From positions 124,001-188,000 of the forward strand of contig PNKZ01000008.1 in NCBI GenBank assembly GCA_013822735.1: a stretch of 64,000 nt of DNA, in the 5' to 3' direction. The DNA is from Pirellula sp. GTDB taxonomy: Bacteria; Planctomycetota; Planctomycetia; Pirellulales; PNKZ01. Of the stretch, positions 27,289 to 36,021 are shown piece after piece. The stretch's first letter is position 1. The number at the start of each line of letters is the position of its first letter. Position numbers and translations under genes: made by a program. The notes under the pieces were generated by a model that ran no database searches, had not been told where the DNA came from, and was given only the letters and a program-made list of their open reading frames with translations.

Positions 27289-29070
27289 ATGTCCAGCGCA
27301 TCGTTTCCTTCGAACTCCGGCCCGATTAAGCTCGGCGACTTGCTCGTGCGGCAGGGCTACCTGACGGAAGACGGCCTACGCGCGGCCCTCGAGCAGCAGA
27401 AGAAAGACGGCCGAGGGAAGCTGCTCGGCGAAATCCTGATCGACATCGCGGCCTGCAGCGAAGACCAAATCGCGGAATGCATCGCCTCGGAATTCGGCGT
27501 GCCGTTCGCCCGCCTAGAACTCCGGCTCTGCGATCAGAAGGTCGCCGAACTCCTGCCGCGCGAGTTCATTGAAAACAACCTCGTGATGCCGCTGTTCTCC
27601 ATCCGCGGCGTGCTCACGCTGGCGATGTCGGAACCGTCGAACCTGTTCCTCATCGAGGAAGTCGAGAAGCTCACGAAGCTCCGCGTGCAAACCGTGGTGG
27701 CGACGGCGAAAGACATTCGCCGGATGATCACGTCGTTGCCGAACTCGAAGGTGTTCGTCATCGACGACATCATCGAAGATTCGAAGACCGGCGACGTCAC
27801 GCTGATCGAAGAAGCGGTCGAAGACATCGGCGATATCGAGGAAGTGGCCGGCCAGTCGCCGGTGATTCGCCTCGTCAACTACGTGCTCTACAACGCCGTG
27901 AAGGAAGGGGCGAGCGATATCCATATCGAGCCCGCCGAAAAGTGCGTGCGGGTCCGCTATCGCATCGACGGCCGGTTGTACAAGTCGCTCGAAGTCCCCA
28001 CGACGCTTCTCAGCGCGCTGACCAGCCGTATCAAGATCATGGCCGGGCTCGACATTAGCGAACGCCGATTGCCGCAAGACGGCCGCATTCATGTGATGCT
28101 CGACGGGCGCAAGATCGACTTGCGTTGCAGCACGTTCCCCATGGCACGCGGCGAAAAGACGGTCATTCGCGTGCTCGATACGCGAAGCGTGTCGCTGGTG
28201 CTCGAAGACCTCGGCTTCTCGGAAGACATCTTGGCCGGCCTGTCGCAGATGATCAAAGCCCCCAACGGCATCGGCTTGGTCACCGGCCCGACCGGTAGCG
28301 GTAAATCGACGACGCTCTACGCGATGCTCAACAGCATTAGCTCGATGGAGAACAACGTCTGCACCGTCGAAGACCCGATCGAATACAACCTGCCGCTGAT
28401 CAATCAGTTCCAGATCCAAGAACGGGTCGGCCTCACGTTCTCCAAAGCCCTGCGCACGCTCCTGCGACAAGACCCCGACGTCATCATGGTCGGCGAAGTG
28501 CGCGACGAAGAAACGGCTCGCACCGCCATTCAAGCGGCGCTCACGGGCCACTCGGTGCTCACCACCTTGCACACGAACGACGCCTGCTCGGCCATCACGC
28601 GCATGATCAACATGGGCGTGGAACCGTACCTAATCGGCGCGGCGCTCAATATGGTGCTGGCCCAGCGCCTGGTACGCCGCATCTGCCCGAAGTGCAAAGC
28701 CGCCTACGAACCGCCGCGCACGGTGCGCAAAGCGATCGAGAAGATGGGCTTTGCAATCGACGAGTTCCATCGCGGCGTCGGCTGCAAGAATTGCCGCAAC
28801 ACCGGGTACAGCGGCCGTATCGGCGTCCACGAACTCTTGATTCTCGACGACGACATTCGCGACATCGTCGTCAACAACCCGACCGTCGCCTCGGTGCAGG
28901 CCGCCGCGCTCGCTAAGGGGATGATCACCCTCCGCCAAGACGGCTTCCGCAAAGTGCGCGAGGGGATTACCACGATTGAAGAGATTCTCCACATCACCGG
29001 CGACATCCGTGATACCGGCGAAACGCACGCTCCGGCGACTACTCCGCCAGCTCCGCAAACCACGGCTTAA
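27289..29070 (+). CDS. gspE: GspE/PilB-type assembly ATPase
   Basis: A 593-residue hexameric ATPase that powers pilin or pseudopilin polymerisation. The N-terminal MshEN-like region (GDLLVRQGYLTEDGLRAALE; FGVPFARLELRLCDQKVAEL) precedes the core. Walker A is GPTGSGKST at about residue 334, the Asp box is VEDPIEYNL, Walker B is RQDPDVIMVGEVRDEETA, and the His box is TTLHTNDACSA. The zinc-binding four-Cys motif is present (CPKCKAAYEP ... GCKNCRNTGYSGR), as in GspE and PilB but not PilT retraction ATPases. Product and GspF form the motor at the base of the locus. Confidence 0.95.
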   Translation: MSSASFPSNSGPIKLGDLLVRQGYLTEDGLRAALEQQKKDGRGKLLGEILIDIAACSEDQIAECIASEFGVPFARLELRLCDQKVAELLPREFIENNLVMPLFSIRGVLTLAMSEPSNLFLIEEVEKLTKLRVQTVVATAKDIRRMITSLPNSKVFVIDDIIEDSKTGDVTLIEEAVEDIGDIEEVAGQSPVIRLVNYVLYNAVKEGASDIHIEPAEKCVRVRYRIDGRLYKSLEVPTTLLSALTSRIKIMAGLDISERRLPQDGRIHVMLDGRKIDLRCSTFPMARGEKTVIRVLDTRSVSLVLEDLGFSEDILAGLSQMIKAPNGIGLVTGPTGSGKSTTLYAMLNSISSMENNVCTVEDPIEYNLPLINQFQIQERVGLTFSKALRTLLRQDPDVIMVGEVRDEETARTAIQAALTGHSVLTTLHTNDACSAITRMINMGVEPYLIGAALNMVLAQRLVRRICPKCKAAYEPPRTVRKAIEKMGFAIDEFHRGVGCKNCRNTGYSGRIGVHELLILDDDIRDIVVNNPTVASVQAAALAKGMITLRQDGFRKVREGITTIEEILHITGDIRDTGETHAPATTPPAPQTTA

Positions 29071-29092
29071 TCGCCGGTCTTAGAGTTCACCC

Positions 29093-30283
29093 ATGTCGGC
29101 CGTCTTCCAATATCGGGCTCGCGACGCGCTCGGCAAAGAACTTGCCGGCGTGCTGGAAGCGCCGTCGCAGGAAGACGCCGTGCAGCAGCTCCGCCGCGAC
29201 GGCTTCCAGGTCATCGAAATTGACGAAGACACGGGCGTCAGCTTTCTCGCGCCGGGAATCAAGCGCACCGACATCATCTACCTGACGAACCAGTTGGCCA
29301 TCATGGTCGACACCGGTATCACGCTCTCGGCGGCCCTGCAAGGCATTCTGGAGCAAGAAGCCAACTTGAAGTTGCGCCGCATCCTCACCGAGATGCGCAC
29401 CGCCGTGGAATCGGGCGGCGACTTCTCCGCGGCCCTGTCGCAGCATCCTAAATATTTCGACAAAACCTACATCTCGATGATCAAAGTGGGCGAGGCGACC
29501 GGCACGCTCAGCGAGATGCTGGAGCGGGTCGCTTTATACCTCCGCAAAGAGATGGAAATGCGGAGCAAGGTGAAAGCCGCGCTCGCTTATCCGGCCGTCA
29601 TGGCGACCGTGGCGATCGGCGTCACGATCTTCCTACTCACGTTCATTCTACCGAAGTTCACGCCGCTCTTTGCAAAGAAGGGGATCAAGCTCCCAGCGCC
29701 GACGCGCTGGAGCATGGCGATCAGCGAGCAACTGCTGACGCACGGGCATTGGTGGCTCCTGGGCCTCGCCGCCGCCATCGCCGCTTTCATCTATGCGAAG
29801 CGCACCCCGCAGGGTCGGCAAGCCATCGACGGCTTCATCATCAACGCGCCGATCGTCGGCAACGTAGCCCGCAAGGTCGTGATCAGCCGCTCGCTGCGGA
29901 CGCTCGGCACCATGCTCAACTCCGGCCTTCAAGTGCTGGAAGCCATTAAGCTCACGGCGGAAGTTTCCAACAACTACCTGTACGAGAAGCTCTGGCTCCA
30001 CGTGCATGAGCAGGTCATGCAAGGCAACGAGATCTGCGAATCGCTGCGCGGCAACGATCTCTTTCCGCCGACGATCATTCAAATGATCTCGGCCGGCGAA
30101 CAAACGGCGCGGCTCGGCGGCGTGCTCGAGAAGGTGAGCAACTACTACGACCAAGAAGTCGAGTCGTCGATCAAAACGGCGACCGGCATGATCGAGCCGA
30201 TCTTGATTTGCTTGATGGGCGTGATCGTCGGCACGATCGGACTGGCGCTCTTGCTACCGGTGTTCTCGCTCAGCAAGCAGTAG
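29093..30283 (+). CDS. gspF: GspF/PilC-type inner-membrane platform protein
   Basis: A 396-residue polytopic protein with two repeated T2SSF domains: one around YLTNQLAIMVDTGITLSAAL and one around ISRSLRTLGTMLNSGLQVLE. It has three membrane helices at about residues 165-185, 215-235 and 365-390. It starts 22 bases after gspE. It is the last gene of the locus; the next gene, rpsU, is on the opposite strand. No prepilin peptidase and no recognisable major pseudopilin (GspG) is in the window. Confidence 0.95.
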   Translation: MSAVFQYRARDALGKELAGVLEAPSQEDAVQQLRRDGFQVIEIDEDTGVSFLAPGIKRTDIIYLTNQLAIMVDTGITLSAALQGILEQEANLKLRRILTEMRTAVESGGDFSAALSQHPKYFDKTYISMIKVGEATGTLSEMLERVALYLRKEMEMRSKVKAALAYPAVMATVAIGVTIFLLTFILPKFTPLFAKKGIKLPAPTRWSMAISEQLLTHGHWWLLGLAAAIAAFIYAKRTPQGRQAIDGFIINAPIVGNVARKVVISRSLRTLGTMLNSGLQVLEAIKLTAEVSNNYLYEKLWLHVHEQVMQGNEICESLRGNDLFPPTIIQMISAGEQTARLGGVLEKVSNYYDQEVESSIKTATGMIEPILICLMGVIVGTIGLALLLPVFSLSKQ

Positions 30284-30415
30284 AACTCGCGCAACGGAGT
30301 CCGGCGTTTCGCATAGCCGCAGCCACCACGCGGCGCAGCAATATGCGCTGCGCCGGCGATGCCGGTCGTGGCCGACCGGGCTAAGCATTAGATTCACGCG
30401 CCAGAGTCGGCGACT

Positions 30416-30604
30416 TTAGGCTAGGAACGAGCGACGAGCGCGGCGTTCCGAACGGAGGCGGGCGCGACGGCGGGTCTCGCTCGGCTTCTCATAATATTCT
30501 TTGCGACGCATCTCTTTCTTGATGCCGCTACGCTCCACGAGCTTGCGAAAACGACGAACTGCTTCCTGAATCGATTCTTTGTCTCGAACGGTCAGCTTTA
30601 CCAC
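30416..30604 (-). CDS. rpsU: 30S ribosomal protein S21
   Basis: A 62-residue, strongly basic protein. The sequence [20 protein letters not shown] followed by [20 protein letters not shown] is diagnostic for S21. The start is a GTG with a full GGAGGA ribosome-binding site three bases upstream, rather than an in-frame ATG 13 codons earlier. It is a single gene, convergent with the end of the secretion locus. A stem with 8-bp arms lies at 30332-30354 in the space between them. Confidence 0.95.
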   Translation of the reverse strand: MVKLTVRDKESIQEAVRRFRKLVERSGIKKEMRRKEYYEKPSETRRRARLRSERRARRSFLA

Positions 30605-31029
30605 AAATCCTCCTTTGCCGCGGATCGTATCCCATCGCCACAAACGGTTCGGGCAACGTTGAAACTTGGCCGGTGCAACACCTTATAAAGACGCGAGTTA
30701 CCTCAAAAGCGAACGAACAGCTTAACGCATCGGCAAAACCATGTCCACCTCTTCGGGCAAAGCGAGAGTAGTCCGCCGCTCCGCGGCGGAAATGAGCGTT
30801 CGGCAAGTATGTATTTGCCATCGTTTAGGGCGTCGCGGCGTCGTTTTCCGCCGCGGAGCGGCGGACTACTATGCCGGCAGCCGGACTTTTTACGGGTTTG
30901 CCCCAGCTTAACCCTGTTTCGCCCCGTCCTGAGAAACGCTCGATTGGCCGGGCAGGGGCGTCCGATGGTGAAGTTAGTCGGGCCGCCGCAGCCCAACGCT
31001 TCGCATGCCCTCGCCCCAGGACTTGCCCC
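30605..31029. other. intergenic region between rpsU and a small plus-strand ORF
   Basis: Apart from the rpsU upstream region and the paired repeat at 30767-30870, nothing was recognised. Open frames here lack ribosome-binding sites. Confidence 0.4.
30767..30870. repeat. REPIN-like doublet of a 24-bp palindromic repeat
   Basis: Two perfect 24-base copies in opposite orientation (30767-30790 and 30847-30870) are separated by 56 bases. Each copy has AGTAGT next to a near-palindrome CCGCCG-CTCCG-CGGCGG. A divergent further copy (GTAGTCCGCCG then GGCGG) spans the aroF stop at 45061-45083. The layout matches REP doublets spread by a RAYT-type transposase elsewhere; no such gene is in the window. 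Confidence 0.8.
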
Positions 31030-31263
31030 GTGTCGACCGAATTCAATAAGTCGGATCTTTTGGCCGATCTCGAGTCGCGACAGGACGAAGTGCTACGACT
31101 CTTGGGGGAACTGGAAGAGCGCACCGCACAAGCGCTGGCCCAACTCGGCGCTGCCGCGAGCAAAGCTTCGGCACCTGCCGACGCGGCGTCACCTGCTCCG
31201 GCCGAAGCTTCGCCGATTGCTCCGGCTGCGGCGCCGCGCCCCGCACGCAAACGGGCCGCGTAA
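31030..31263 (+). CDS. small hypothetical protein with coiled-coil and Ala/Pro tail
   Basis: A possible 77-residue protein starting at a GTG: a helical stretch (FNKSDLLADLESRQDEVLRL and then LGELEERTAQALAQLG) followed by an Ala/Pro/Ser-rich tail ending RPARKRAA. The regular helix and high third-position GC speak for coding, but the ribosome-binding site is weak and no family is recognised. It may be a short regulator or a histone-like tail protein; this is open. Confidence 0.45.
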   Translation: MSTEFNKSDLLADLESRQDEVLRLLGELEERTAQALAQLGAAASKASAPADAASPAPAEASPIAPAAAPRPARKRAA

Positions 31264-31277
31264 TTATTGACGCGTCG

Positions 31278-31309
31278 GGCGGAACGCCACAGAGGGCGTT
31301 CCCTACAGA
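31278..31309. repeat. 32-nt palindromic repeat, copy 1
   Basis: A hairpin-forming element with arms GGAACGCC and GGCGTTCC. An identical 32-base copy lies inside the ABC permease gene at 47954-47985. Here it is intergenic, 14 bases after a stop codon. Confidence 0.85.
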
Positions 31310-31325
31310 GACAGAACGCGAGCGC

Positions 31326-31368
31326 AAAAACAAGCGGGCGGGCGATTCACGAGGAATCACCCGCCCGC
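31326..31368 (-). terminator. strong intrinsic terminator for the small lipoprotein gene
   Basis: Read on the minus strand, a 15-bp stem (31354-31368 with 31334-31348, one G-U pair) and a 5-nt loop are followed by TTGTTTTTG. It lies 100 bases past the stop of the 39-residue lipoprotein gene. Confidence 0.85.
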
Positions 31369-31468
31369 CGTTATTTCGCATTCTTAGCAATAGCATCGTC
31401 GGCCACACTGATCCGGCGAACCCGAAAGCTCGCAACAAATCAACGCGTCACGACGACGCTAAGCCGAA

Positions 31469-31588
31469 CTACTTGGTGGCCGTGGCCGTCGGGGCCGAGC
31501 CGGAACCGCTGCCGGTGCCAGGCTTCTTGTCTTCGCAACCAACAACACCGACGCAGATCAACAGGGCCAGCAAAGCAAGCTTCTTCAT
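31469..31588 (-). CDS. 39-residue lipoprotein
   Basis: A very short gene with a clear lipoprotein signal: MKKLALLALLICVGVVGC-E with lipobox VVGC, then a mature part of about 22 residues, EDKKPGTGSGSGSAPTATAT plus Lys. GAAAGG lies nine bases before this ATG; another ATG two codons upstream (31594) is also possible. A strong terminator follows, so this is a complete single-gene transcript. Small lipoproteins of this type are frequent in planctomycete genomes but have no known role. Confidence 0.75.
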   Translation of the reverse strand: MKKLALLALLICVGVVGCEDKKPGTGSGSGSAPTATATK

Positions 31589-31594
31589 ATTCAT

Positions 31595-31979
31595 ATACCT
31601 TTCAACTGATCAACCACACCGGCCGACGTAGCGTCACAGGTCCATCCTGCAACGGTCGGCCGTATAAGTAGTCCCCGACGACCGGGGATTTATTCCACGC
31701 CTTCCGCAAAAAACTCCGCAATTTCAAACGGTGTCCGAAGTTTGCGGCTGCCGGACCCAAGTTTTCTCGGGCCGCGACGAATAACTCTTCGTGCAAATAA
31801 CCCGGCGTCGCTTCATGCGGTAAGCCAGGCTATTTAGCTCGCTAGTCTAAGCATGCCGGCTAACCATGACTAGGGTCCGATTCGTTTTATTTCCCCCTGG
31901 CACGGGGGTTGTAACGGCTGGCAAAGAGATTCGGTCTGTTCTGACATATTTCTAGGCGTTTCATCGTAATTCGGGAATA
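31595..31979. other. divergent intergenic region before the sigma factor
   Basis: This holds the promoters of the small lipoprotein (minus) and the sigma factor (plus). Two small inverted repeats are visible (arms 31621-31627/31655-31661 and 31672-31677/31683-31688, the latter followed by TTTATT). I could not define a promoter. Confidence 0.4.
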
Positions 31980-32573
31980 ATGGGGCCGCGTCGGGGCTCT
32001 ATCTCATTGGGGAACGTTGCATTGGACCGCTCGAACGCGGACATCACGCGTCTGGTCGCGGAGCATCACGACTCCGTCTACCGCGTCGCCTACCGGCTAT
32101 GCGGCGGCGTGGCGGATGCCGAAGACCTGACGCAGCAAACGTTTCTCGCGGCTCATCGGGGCCTCGCACAACTGCGCGAGCCCGACGCCGCCCGCGGCTG
32201 GTTGCTGTCGATCTTACGGCATTGCTTTTGGAAGCATTGTCGCAAGAAGCGGCCTCTGGCTGCGGAAAGCCTGGAGCTCGATCTGAACGAAGTCCCCGCG
32301 CTGCCGCCGATCGAGCCGATCGTCGACGGCGAGCAACTGCAAAGGGCACTCGACCAACTACCGGCCGAGGCTCGCGAGGTGCTGACGATGTTCTACTTCG
32401 AGAGCTTGGCGTATCGAGACATTGCGACGAGTTTGGAGATTCCGATCGGCACGGTGATGAGCCGGCTGGCCCGCGCGAAGCGACGCTTACGCGAGCTGCT
32501 GGGTCCGCAACTGGAAGAGAACGCCGTTTCGGAAACTCCCAAGAAGGCTGTGCGAACCACGGCAACGTTTTAG
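31980..32573 (+). CDS. ECF-type RNA polymerase sigma factor
   Basis: A protein of about 197 residues with sigma region 2 (LVAEHHDSVYRVAYRLCGGV then DAEDLTQQTFLAAHRGLAQL) and region 4 (LPAEAREVLTMFYFESLAYR then IATSLEIPIGTVMSRLARAK). This is the two-domain layout of group IV (ECF) factors. The exact start is uncertain: an ATG at 31980 or a TTG at 32019 closer to the conserved part. The next gene on the strand encodes a membrane-anchored partner and may be its anti-sigma factor. Confidence 0.88.
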   Translation: MGPRRGSISLGNVALDRSNADITRLVAEHHDSVYRVAYRLCGGVADAEDLTQQTFLAAHRGLAQLREPDAARGWLLSILRHCFWKHCRKKRPLAAESLELDLNEVPALPPIEPIVDGEQLQRALDQLPAEAREVLTMFYFESLAYRDIATSLEIPIGTVMSRLARAKRRLRELLGPQLEENAVSETPKKAVRTTATF

Positions 32574-32713
32574 ACGTTGGTGTTTGAAGCTTAGTGATCG
32601 TAGTCTGAGTGATCGTAGTCTGGATGATGTGACCGCGGCAGTTTTGGCGGGCTGCCTTAACCAGCGACCTTTCGATTGCAGAAGTTCGCCTGAAGTGAGT
32701 AACGTTGAGCGTG

Positions 32714-33619
32714 ATGGAACCCCGCAACCCGCCGACCGACGCGAAGCTCTTTTTTGCCGCCGATCTTTGCCGCCCCGATCCCACAACTTTGGCCGACGAC
32801 TTGGCCGGCTTGGGATCGTCCGGCTTGCTCGGATCGGCCGGCCCTGAAGCGCTGCGCGGCAATGCCGCCGCGCGCGAATACCTCGAACGTTCACAGGCCT
32901 TCGACGGGGCGGTCGCCAAGGCGTTTGCCGATGTGCCCGTTCCGGTCGGTTCGTTGGAGCGCGTGCTCGCGGCCGTTGCCAAGCAAGAAGCGGAACTTCG
33001 GGAACACGAAAGCGTCACCACGCCGGCCGCCGCAACGTTGGTTCCGGCCTCGCGCACGCCCGATGCCTCGCCGCGGGGCGAACCGTTTAGCCGCCGCCGC
33101 TGGCTTGCCGCTTGCGGCTCGGCCGCGGCGACGACGGCCGCCGGCTTCGGGGTCTTCTTCTGGTGGCAAAGCCGGCAGCGCGCGGAACTGACGCACGACG
33201 AACTGCTGCAGCAAGCGCTCGCCTTTTACGGATCGCCCGAGGCCCTAAAATCGCCGGCGGTTCCGGTCAACCAAACACCTCCGCCCGCCGAATACCCGCT
33301 GAGTCGGGCCATCGTGGCAATGCGCGACGTCCCGCGTTGGCGCATGCTTGAAGGTCAATTCTTGGGTCGCTCGGGTGTGGCCTACGAACTCGCGGCGCCG
33401 CAAGAGAAGCGCGCGGTCATGTACGTCGTCGCCGCCGACGGTTCGCACCGTTCGCCGATCATCACGTCGCTTCCGGCGGAGCCGGTGCACACGCCGGATA
33501 CCACGGGCGGGGTCGCGATCGGCGCTTGGCGCGAGGAGTCTCGGATCGTGGTGTTCCTCGTCGAAGGGGACGCCGGACGCTATCGCGGCTTCCTCACGGC
33601 CCAACGTGATATTGCCTAA
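32714..33619 (+). CDS. membrane protein, candidate anti-sigma factor
   Basis: A protein of about 301 residues. The N-terminal ~135 residues are presumably cytoplasmic. A single helix follows a twin-Arg stretch (SRRRWLAACGSAAATTAAGF), then an extracytoplasmic domain of about 140 residues (SRAIVAMRDVPRWRMLEGQF; AYELAAPQEKRAVMYVVAAD). One-helix proteins encoded right after an ECF sigma gene are commonly anti-sigma factors, and the distal domain is of a kind often seen there. No zinc-binding HxxxCxxC motif is seen. The gap to the sigma gene is 140 bases and contains a 15-nt direct repeat (32593-32622). Confidence 0.65.
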   Translation: MEPRNPPTDAKLFFAADLCRPDPTTLADDLAGLGSSGLLGSAGPEALRGNAAAREYLERSQAFDGAVAKAFADVPVPVGSLERVLAAVAKQEAELREHESVTTPAAATLVPASRTPDASPRGEPFSRRRWLAACGSAAATTAAGFGVFFWWQSRQRAELTHDELLQQALAFYGSPEALKSPAVPVNQTPPPAEYPLSRAIVAMRDVPRWRMLEGQFLGRSGVAYELAAPQEKRAVMYVVAADGSHRSPIITSLPAEPVHTPDTTGGVAIGAWREESRIVVFLVEGDAGRYRGFLTAQRDIA

Positions 33620-33964
33620 TCGCGCAAGTCATTCAACCCGATTCTCGGGTGGCTGGGGCAGAACGAAGTGATGCCCTAGTAGCCTAGTTTCACGACTGGG
33701 GCTTCGGCCGCGGCTCCAGCCACCGGCACCCGTAATCGTGCGCCCGTCTCGCGGCGGCCGGCTGCCGGCTGCTATCTGTGCCGGTCCGGCATCCTTGTTG
33801 TAAACGGGAAACTCACTCATCCCCACGCGGTCGGCCGGCCGAATGTTCTTCGATAGAAGCGCGTCTCATGGCGATCGTTCGCGAGCGCTCCGGAGCGGTC
33901 TTCGTCCATCGATCAATTCACGCCGCGGGTCGCGGCGTTTTTGCAAGTCGTCCACGGGGGAGTT
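33620..33964. other. intergenic leader region with terminator-like hairpin
   Basis: No gene is seen. The last 45 bases hold the hairpin at 33920-33942 described separately; the rest shows no clear structure. Confidence 0.4.
33920..33942 (+). terminator. terminator-like hairpin just upstream of a start codon
   Basis: An 8-bp perfect stem (ACGCCGCG, loop GGT, complement) is followed by TTTT, only 22 bases before the ATG at 33965. It could end the upstream transcript or act as an attenuator of the following gene. Confidence 0.55.
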
Positions 33965-34588
33965 ATGAAGGTGTTCATCCGCTCGCTGCCGGCGCTACTT
34001 CTCTGCTGCTCGTTCGCGGCCGTGGCTTCGGCCGACGATCGCTACAAGACCGGCGTGCCGACGGTCGCACAACCGCGGGCCGTGCTGCAAGCTCCGTCCG
34101 CTCCGACGTACCGCACCGCCGACAGCGGTCGGGCCGTTCCTTCCGCTTCAGGTACCGCTCCTCTCTCCGTGCCGTCGTCGCGCAACAGCGCCACGCTCCG
34201 CACCGAGCCGAAGGCGCCAGTTATTGACGACGTCGGCCCGAGCACCGATCCTACCGAACCGACCGCGGCTGCCCAACACGTACCGCTTTCGCTCGGCGCT
34301 CTCAACCCGACGCCCGAGATGTGGTTCTACGAGCAAATGCGTCAGGACTACAACAATCCGTCGCTGCAGGTTCGTCGCAACGCGGAAGAAGCCGCGCAGC
34401 AGCGTCGTGCACGGATGGCCGCCGCCGCTTGGTACGGCGTGTATCACGACCGTCCGTCGTACTCGACGACGCCGCACATGTCGTCGTTCAATCCGTACGC
34501 TCGCTACCCGTACCTATGGGGCCAAGTGCCGGCTTCGCGCGTCTATCTGAATTCGCGTCGCAACTACCTGGGCGTCGACTCCTGGTAG
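33965..34588 (+). CDS. secreted protein of unknown function
   Basis: A 207-residue protein with a signal peptide (MKVFIRSLPALLLCCSFAAVASA-D). Residues 25-110 are Ser/Pro/Ala-rich and probably disordered. The C-terminal half has a helical segment (PEMWFYEQMRQDYNNPSLQV ... EEAAQQRRARMAAAAWYGVY) and an aromatic tail (PYARYPYLWGQVPASRVYLN). A GGGGGAG site lies immediately before the ATG. No family or function is recognised; it appears to be a cell-envelope protein. Confidence 0.65.
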   Translation: MKVFIRSLPALLLCCSFAAVASADDRYKTGVPTVAQPRAVLQAPSAPTYRTADSGRAVPSASGTAPLSVPSSRNSATLRTEPKAPVIDDVGPSTDPTEPTAAAQHVPLSLGALNPTPEMWFYEQMRQDYNNPSLQVRRNAEEAAQQRRARMAAAAWYGVYHDRPSYSTTPHMSSFNPYARYPYLWGQVPASRVYLNSRRNYLGVDSW

Positions 34589-34747
34589 TCGCCGCCGGTA
34601 GGCACGGCCGTCGCGCAAGCTAGTGGTTGCCCGACGGCCCCGGCTAGGGTGTAATCGAGGCGCAGCGTCACACGACGCCGCGCCTCGTTTCGTTGGCTCA
34701 CCTCCGCTCTAGCTTCCACGCCCGGCACACCACCGAGCCCTCCCGCC

Positions 34748-35935
34748 ATGCCGCTTGAATTCCTTGCTCGACGTTACGACACCCAAGATGTGGCCCGTGT
34801 CCAGATCGCCGGCGACCGTGTCGAACGGGTCACCTTGCTCACGGCCGACGAACTCGCCGCGCTCGGCCCTCGCGTCGCAGCGCTCCCGTGGGTTGCGCCC
34901 GGCTTCGTCGACGTGCAGGTCAACGGCTGGGGAGGCCAAGAGTTTAGTTCGCTGGAGATCACGCCGGAGCAGGTCGCGCAAGTGACGCGCGAGCACTATC
35001 CGTTCGGCGTCACCGGTTACTGCCCCACGCTCACGACGCAAAGTTACGAATGCCTCGCGCACGGGCTCGCGGCAATTCACCAGGCCTGCGAGACGATGCC
35101 AGAGGTAACGCATTACGTGCCGGGCATCCATCTGGAAGGTCCGTTCTTCTCGACGGAAGACGGCCCGCGCGGGGCGCACCCGAAGGAACATTGCAAGCGG
35201 CCCGACTGGGACGGCTTCCAACGCCTGCAAGCCGCGGCCGGCGGGCGCATTCGCATTCTCACCATGTCTTGCGAGTTCGACGAGTCGGCCGAGTTCATTG
35301 CCCGTGCGACGGCCTCGGGCGTGTGCGTGGCGATCGGTCACACGGGCGCAGACGGACCGCACATCCGGGCCGCCGTCGATGCCGGGGCGCAGCTTAGTAC
35401 GCATCTCGGCAACGGCGCCCATCGCATGCTCCGTCGCCATCCGAATTATCTCTGGGATCAACTCGCCGAAGATCGCCTCACGGCGAGTCTCATCGTCGAC
35501 GGCCATCACCTGCCGCCGGAAGTGGTGAAGAGTATGGTCCGCGCGAAGACGCCCGAGCGCGTGATCCTCGTCAGCGACGTTTCCGGCTTGGCCGGCAAAC
35601 CGGTCGGGCGTTATACGATGACGAGCGGCTTGGAACTCGAAATCCTGCCCGACGGCCGGCTCGTGATCGCCGGGCAAGATCAATTGCTCGCCGGGGCATC
35701 GCTACCCATCCAATACGGCATCGCCAACGTCATGCGTTTCGCCGGGGTCAGTCTGGCGACGGCCGTAGCGATGGCCTCGACCACGCCTGCTCGCCTCATT
35801 GGCGCACCGTGCGGCGGTTTGCGTCCCGGCGATCTTGCCGACTTGGCGCTCTTCCACTGGGCTCCCGGCGCACGCACGCTGGAAATTGCCGCCACGGTGA
35901 GCCACGGCAAGGTCTTGTTCGGCAAGTTGCCGTAG
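34748..35935 (+). CDS. nagA: N-acetylglucosamine-6-phosphate deacetylase
   Basis: A 395-residue amidohydrolase that removes acetate from GlcNAc-6-phosphate in amino-sugar recycling. Metal and substrate residues sit in APGFVDVQVNGWGG, GIHLEGPFFS (metal Glu), AIGHTGAD (metal His), LSTHLGNGAHRML (metal His) and the catalytic Asp in LVSDVSGLAG. The C-terminal motif GLRPGDLADLALF is typical. No nagB or transporter is next to it. A bidirectional terminator follows. Confidence 0.93.
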   Translation: MPLEFLARRYDTQDVARVQIAGDRVERVTLLTADELAALGPRVAALPWVAPGFVDVQVNGWGGQEFSSLEITPEQVAQVTREHYPFGVTGYCPTLTTQSYECLAHGLAAIHQACETMPEVTHYVPGIHLEGPFFSTEDGPRGAHPKEHCKRPDWDGFQRLQAAAGGRIRILTMSCEFDESAEFIARATASGVCVAIGHTGADGPHIRAAVDAGAQLSTHLGNGAHRMLRRHPNYLWDQLAEDRLTASLIVDGHHLPPEVVKSMVRAKTPERVILVSDVSGLAGKPVGRYTMTSGLELEILPDGRLVIAGQDQLLAGASLPIQYGIANVMRFAGVSLATAVAMASTTPARLIGAPCGGLRPGDLADLALFHWAPGARTLEIAATVSHGKVLFGKLP

Positions 35936-35954
35936 AGCTACGTCGTACCAAACG

Positions 35955-35988
35955 AAAAAAGGGAACGCCGTAATCGGCGTTCCCTTTT
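35955..35988. terminator. bidirectional intrinsic terminator between nagA and the BON gene
   Basis: A perfect 10-bp stem GGGAACGCCG-TAAT-CGGCGTTCCC (35961-35984) with AAAAAA before and TTTT after, so it can end both the plus-strand nagA and the minus-strand BON transcript. Confidence 0.9.
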
Positions 35989-36021
35989 CATTGACTGGGT
36001 TCGAACGCGCCGTGCTCGGCG

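Noticed and set aside
27514-28572. 352-codon minus-strand frame
   Set aside because: Antisense to gspE, which has all ATPase motifs.
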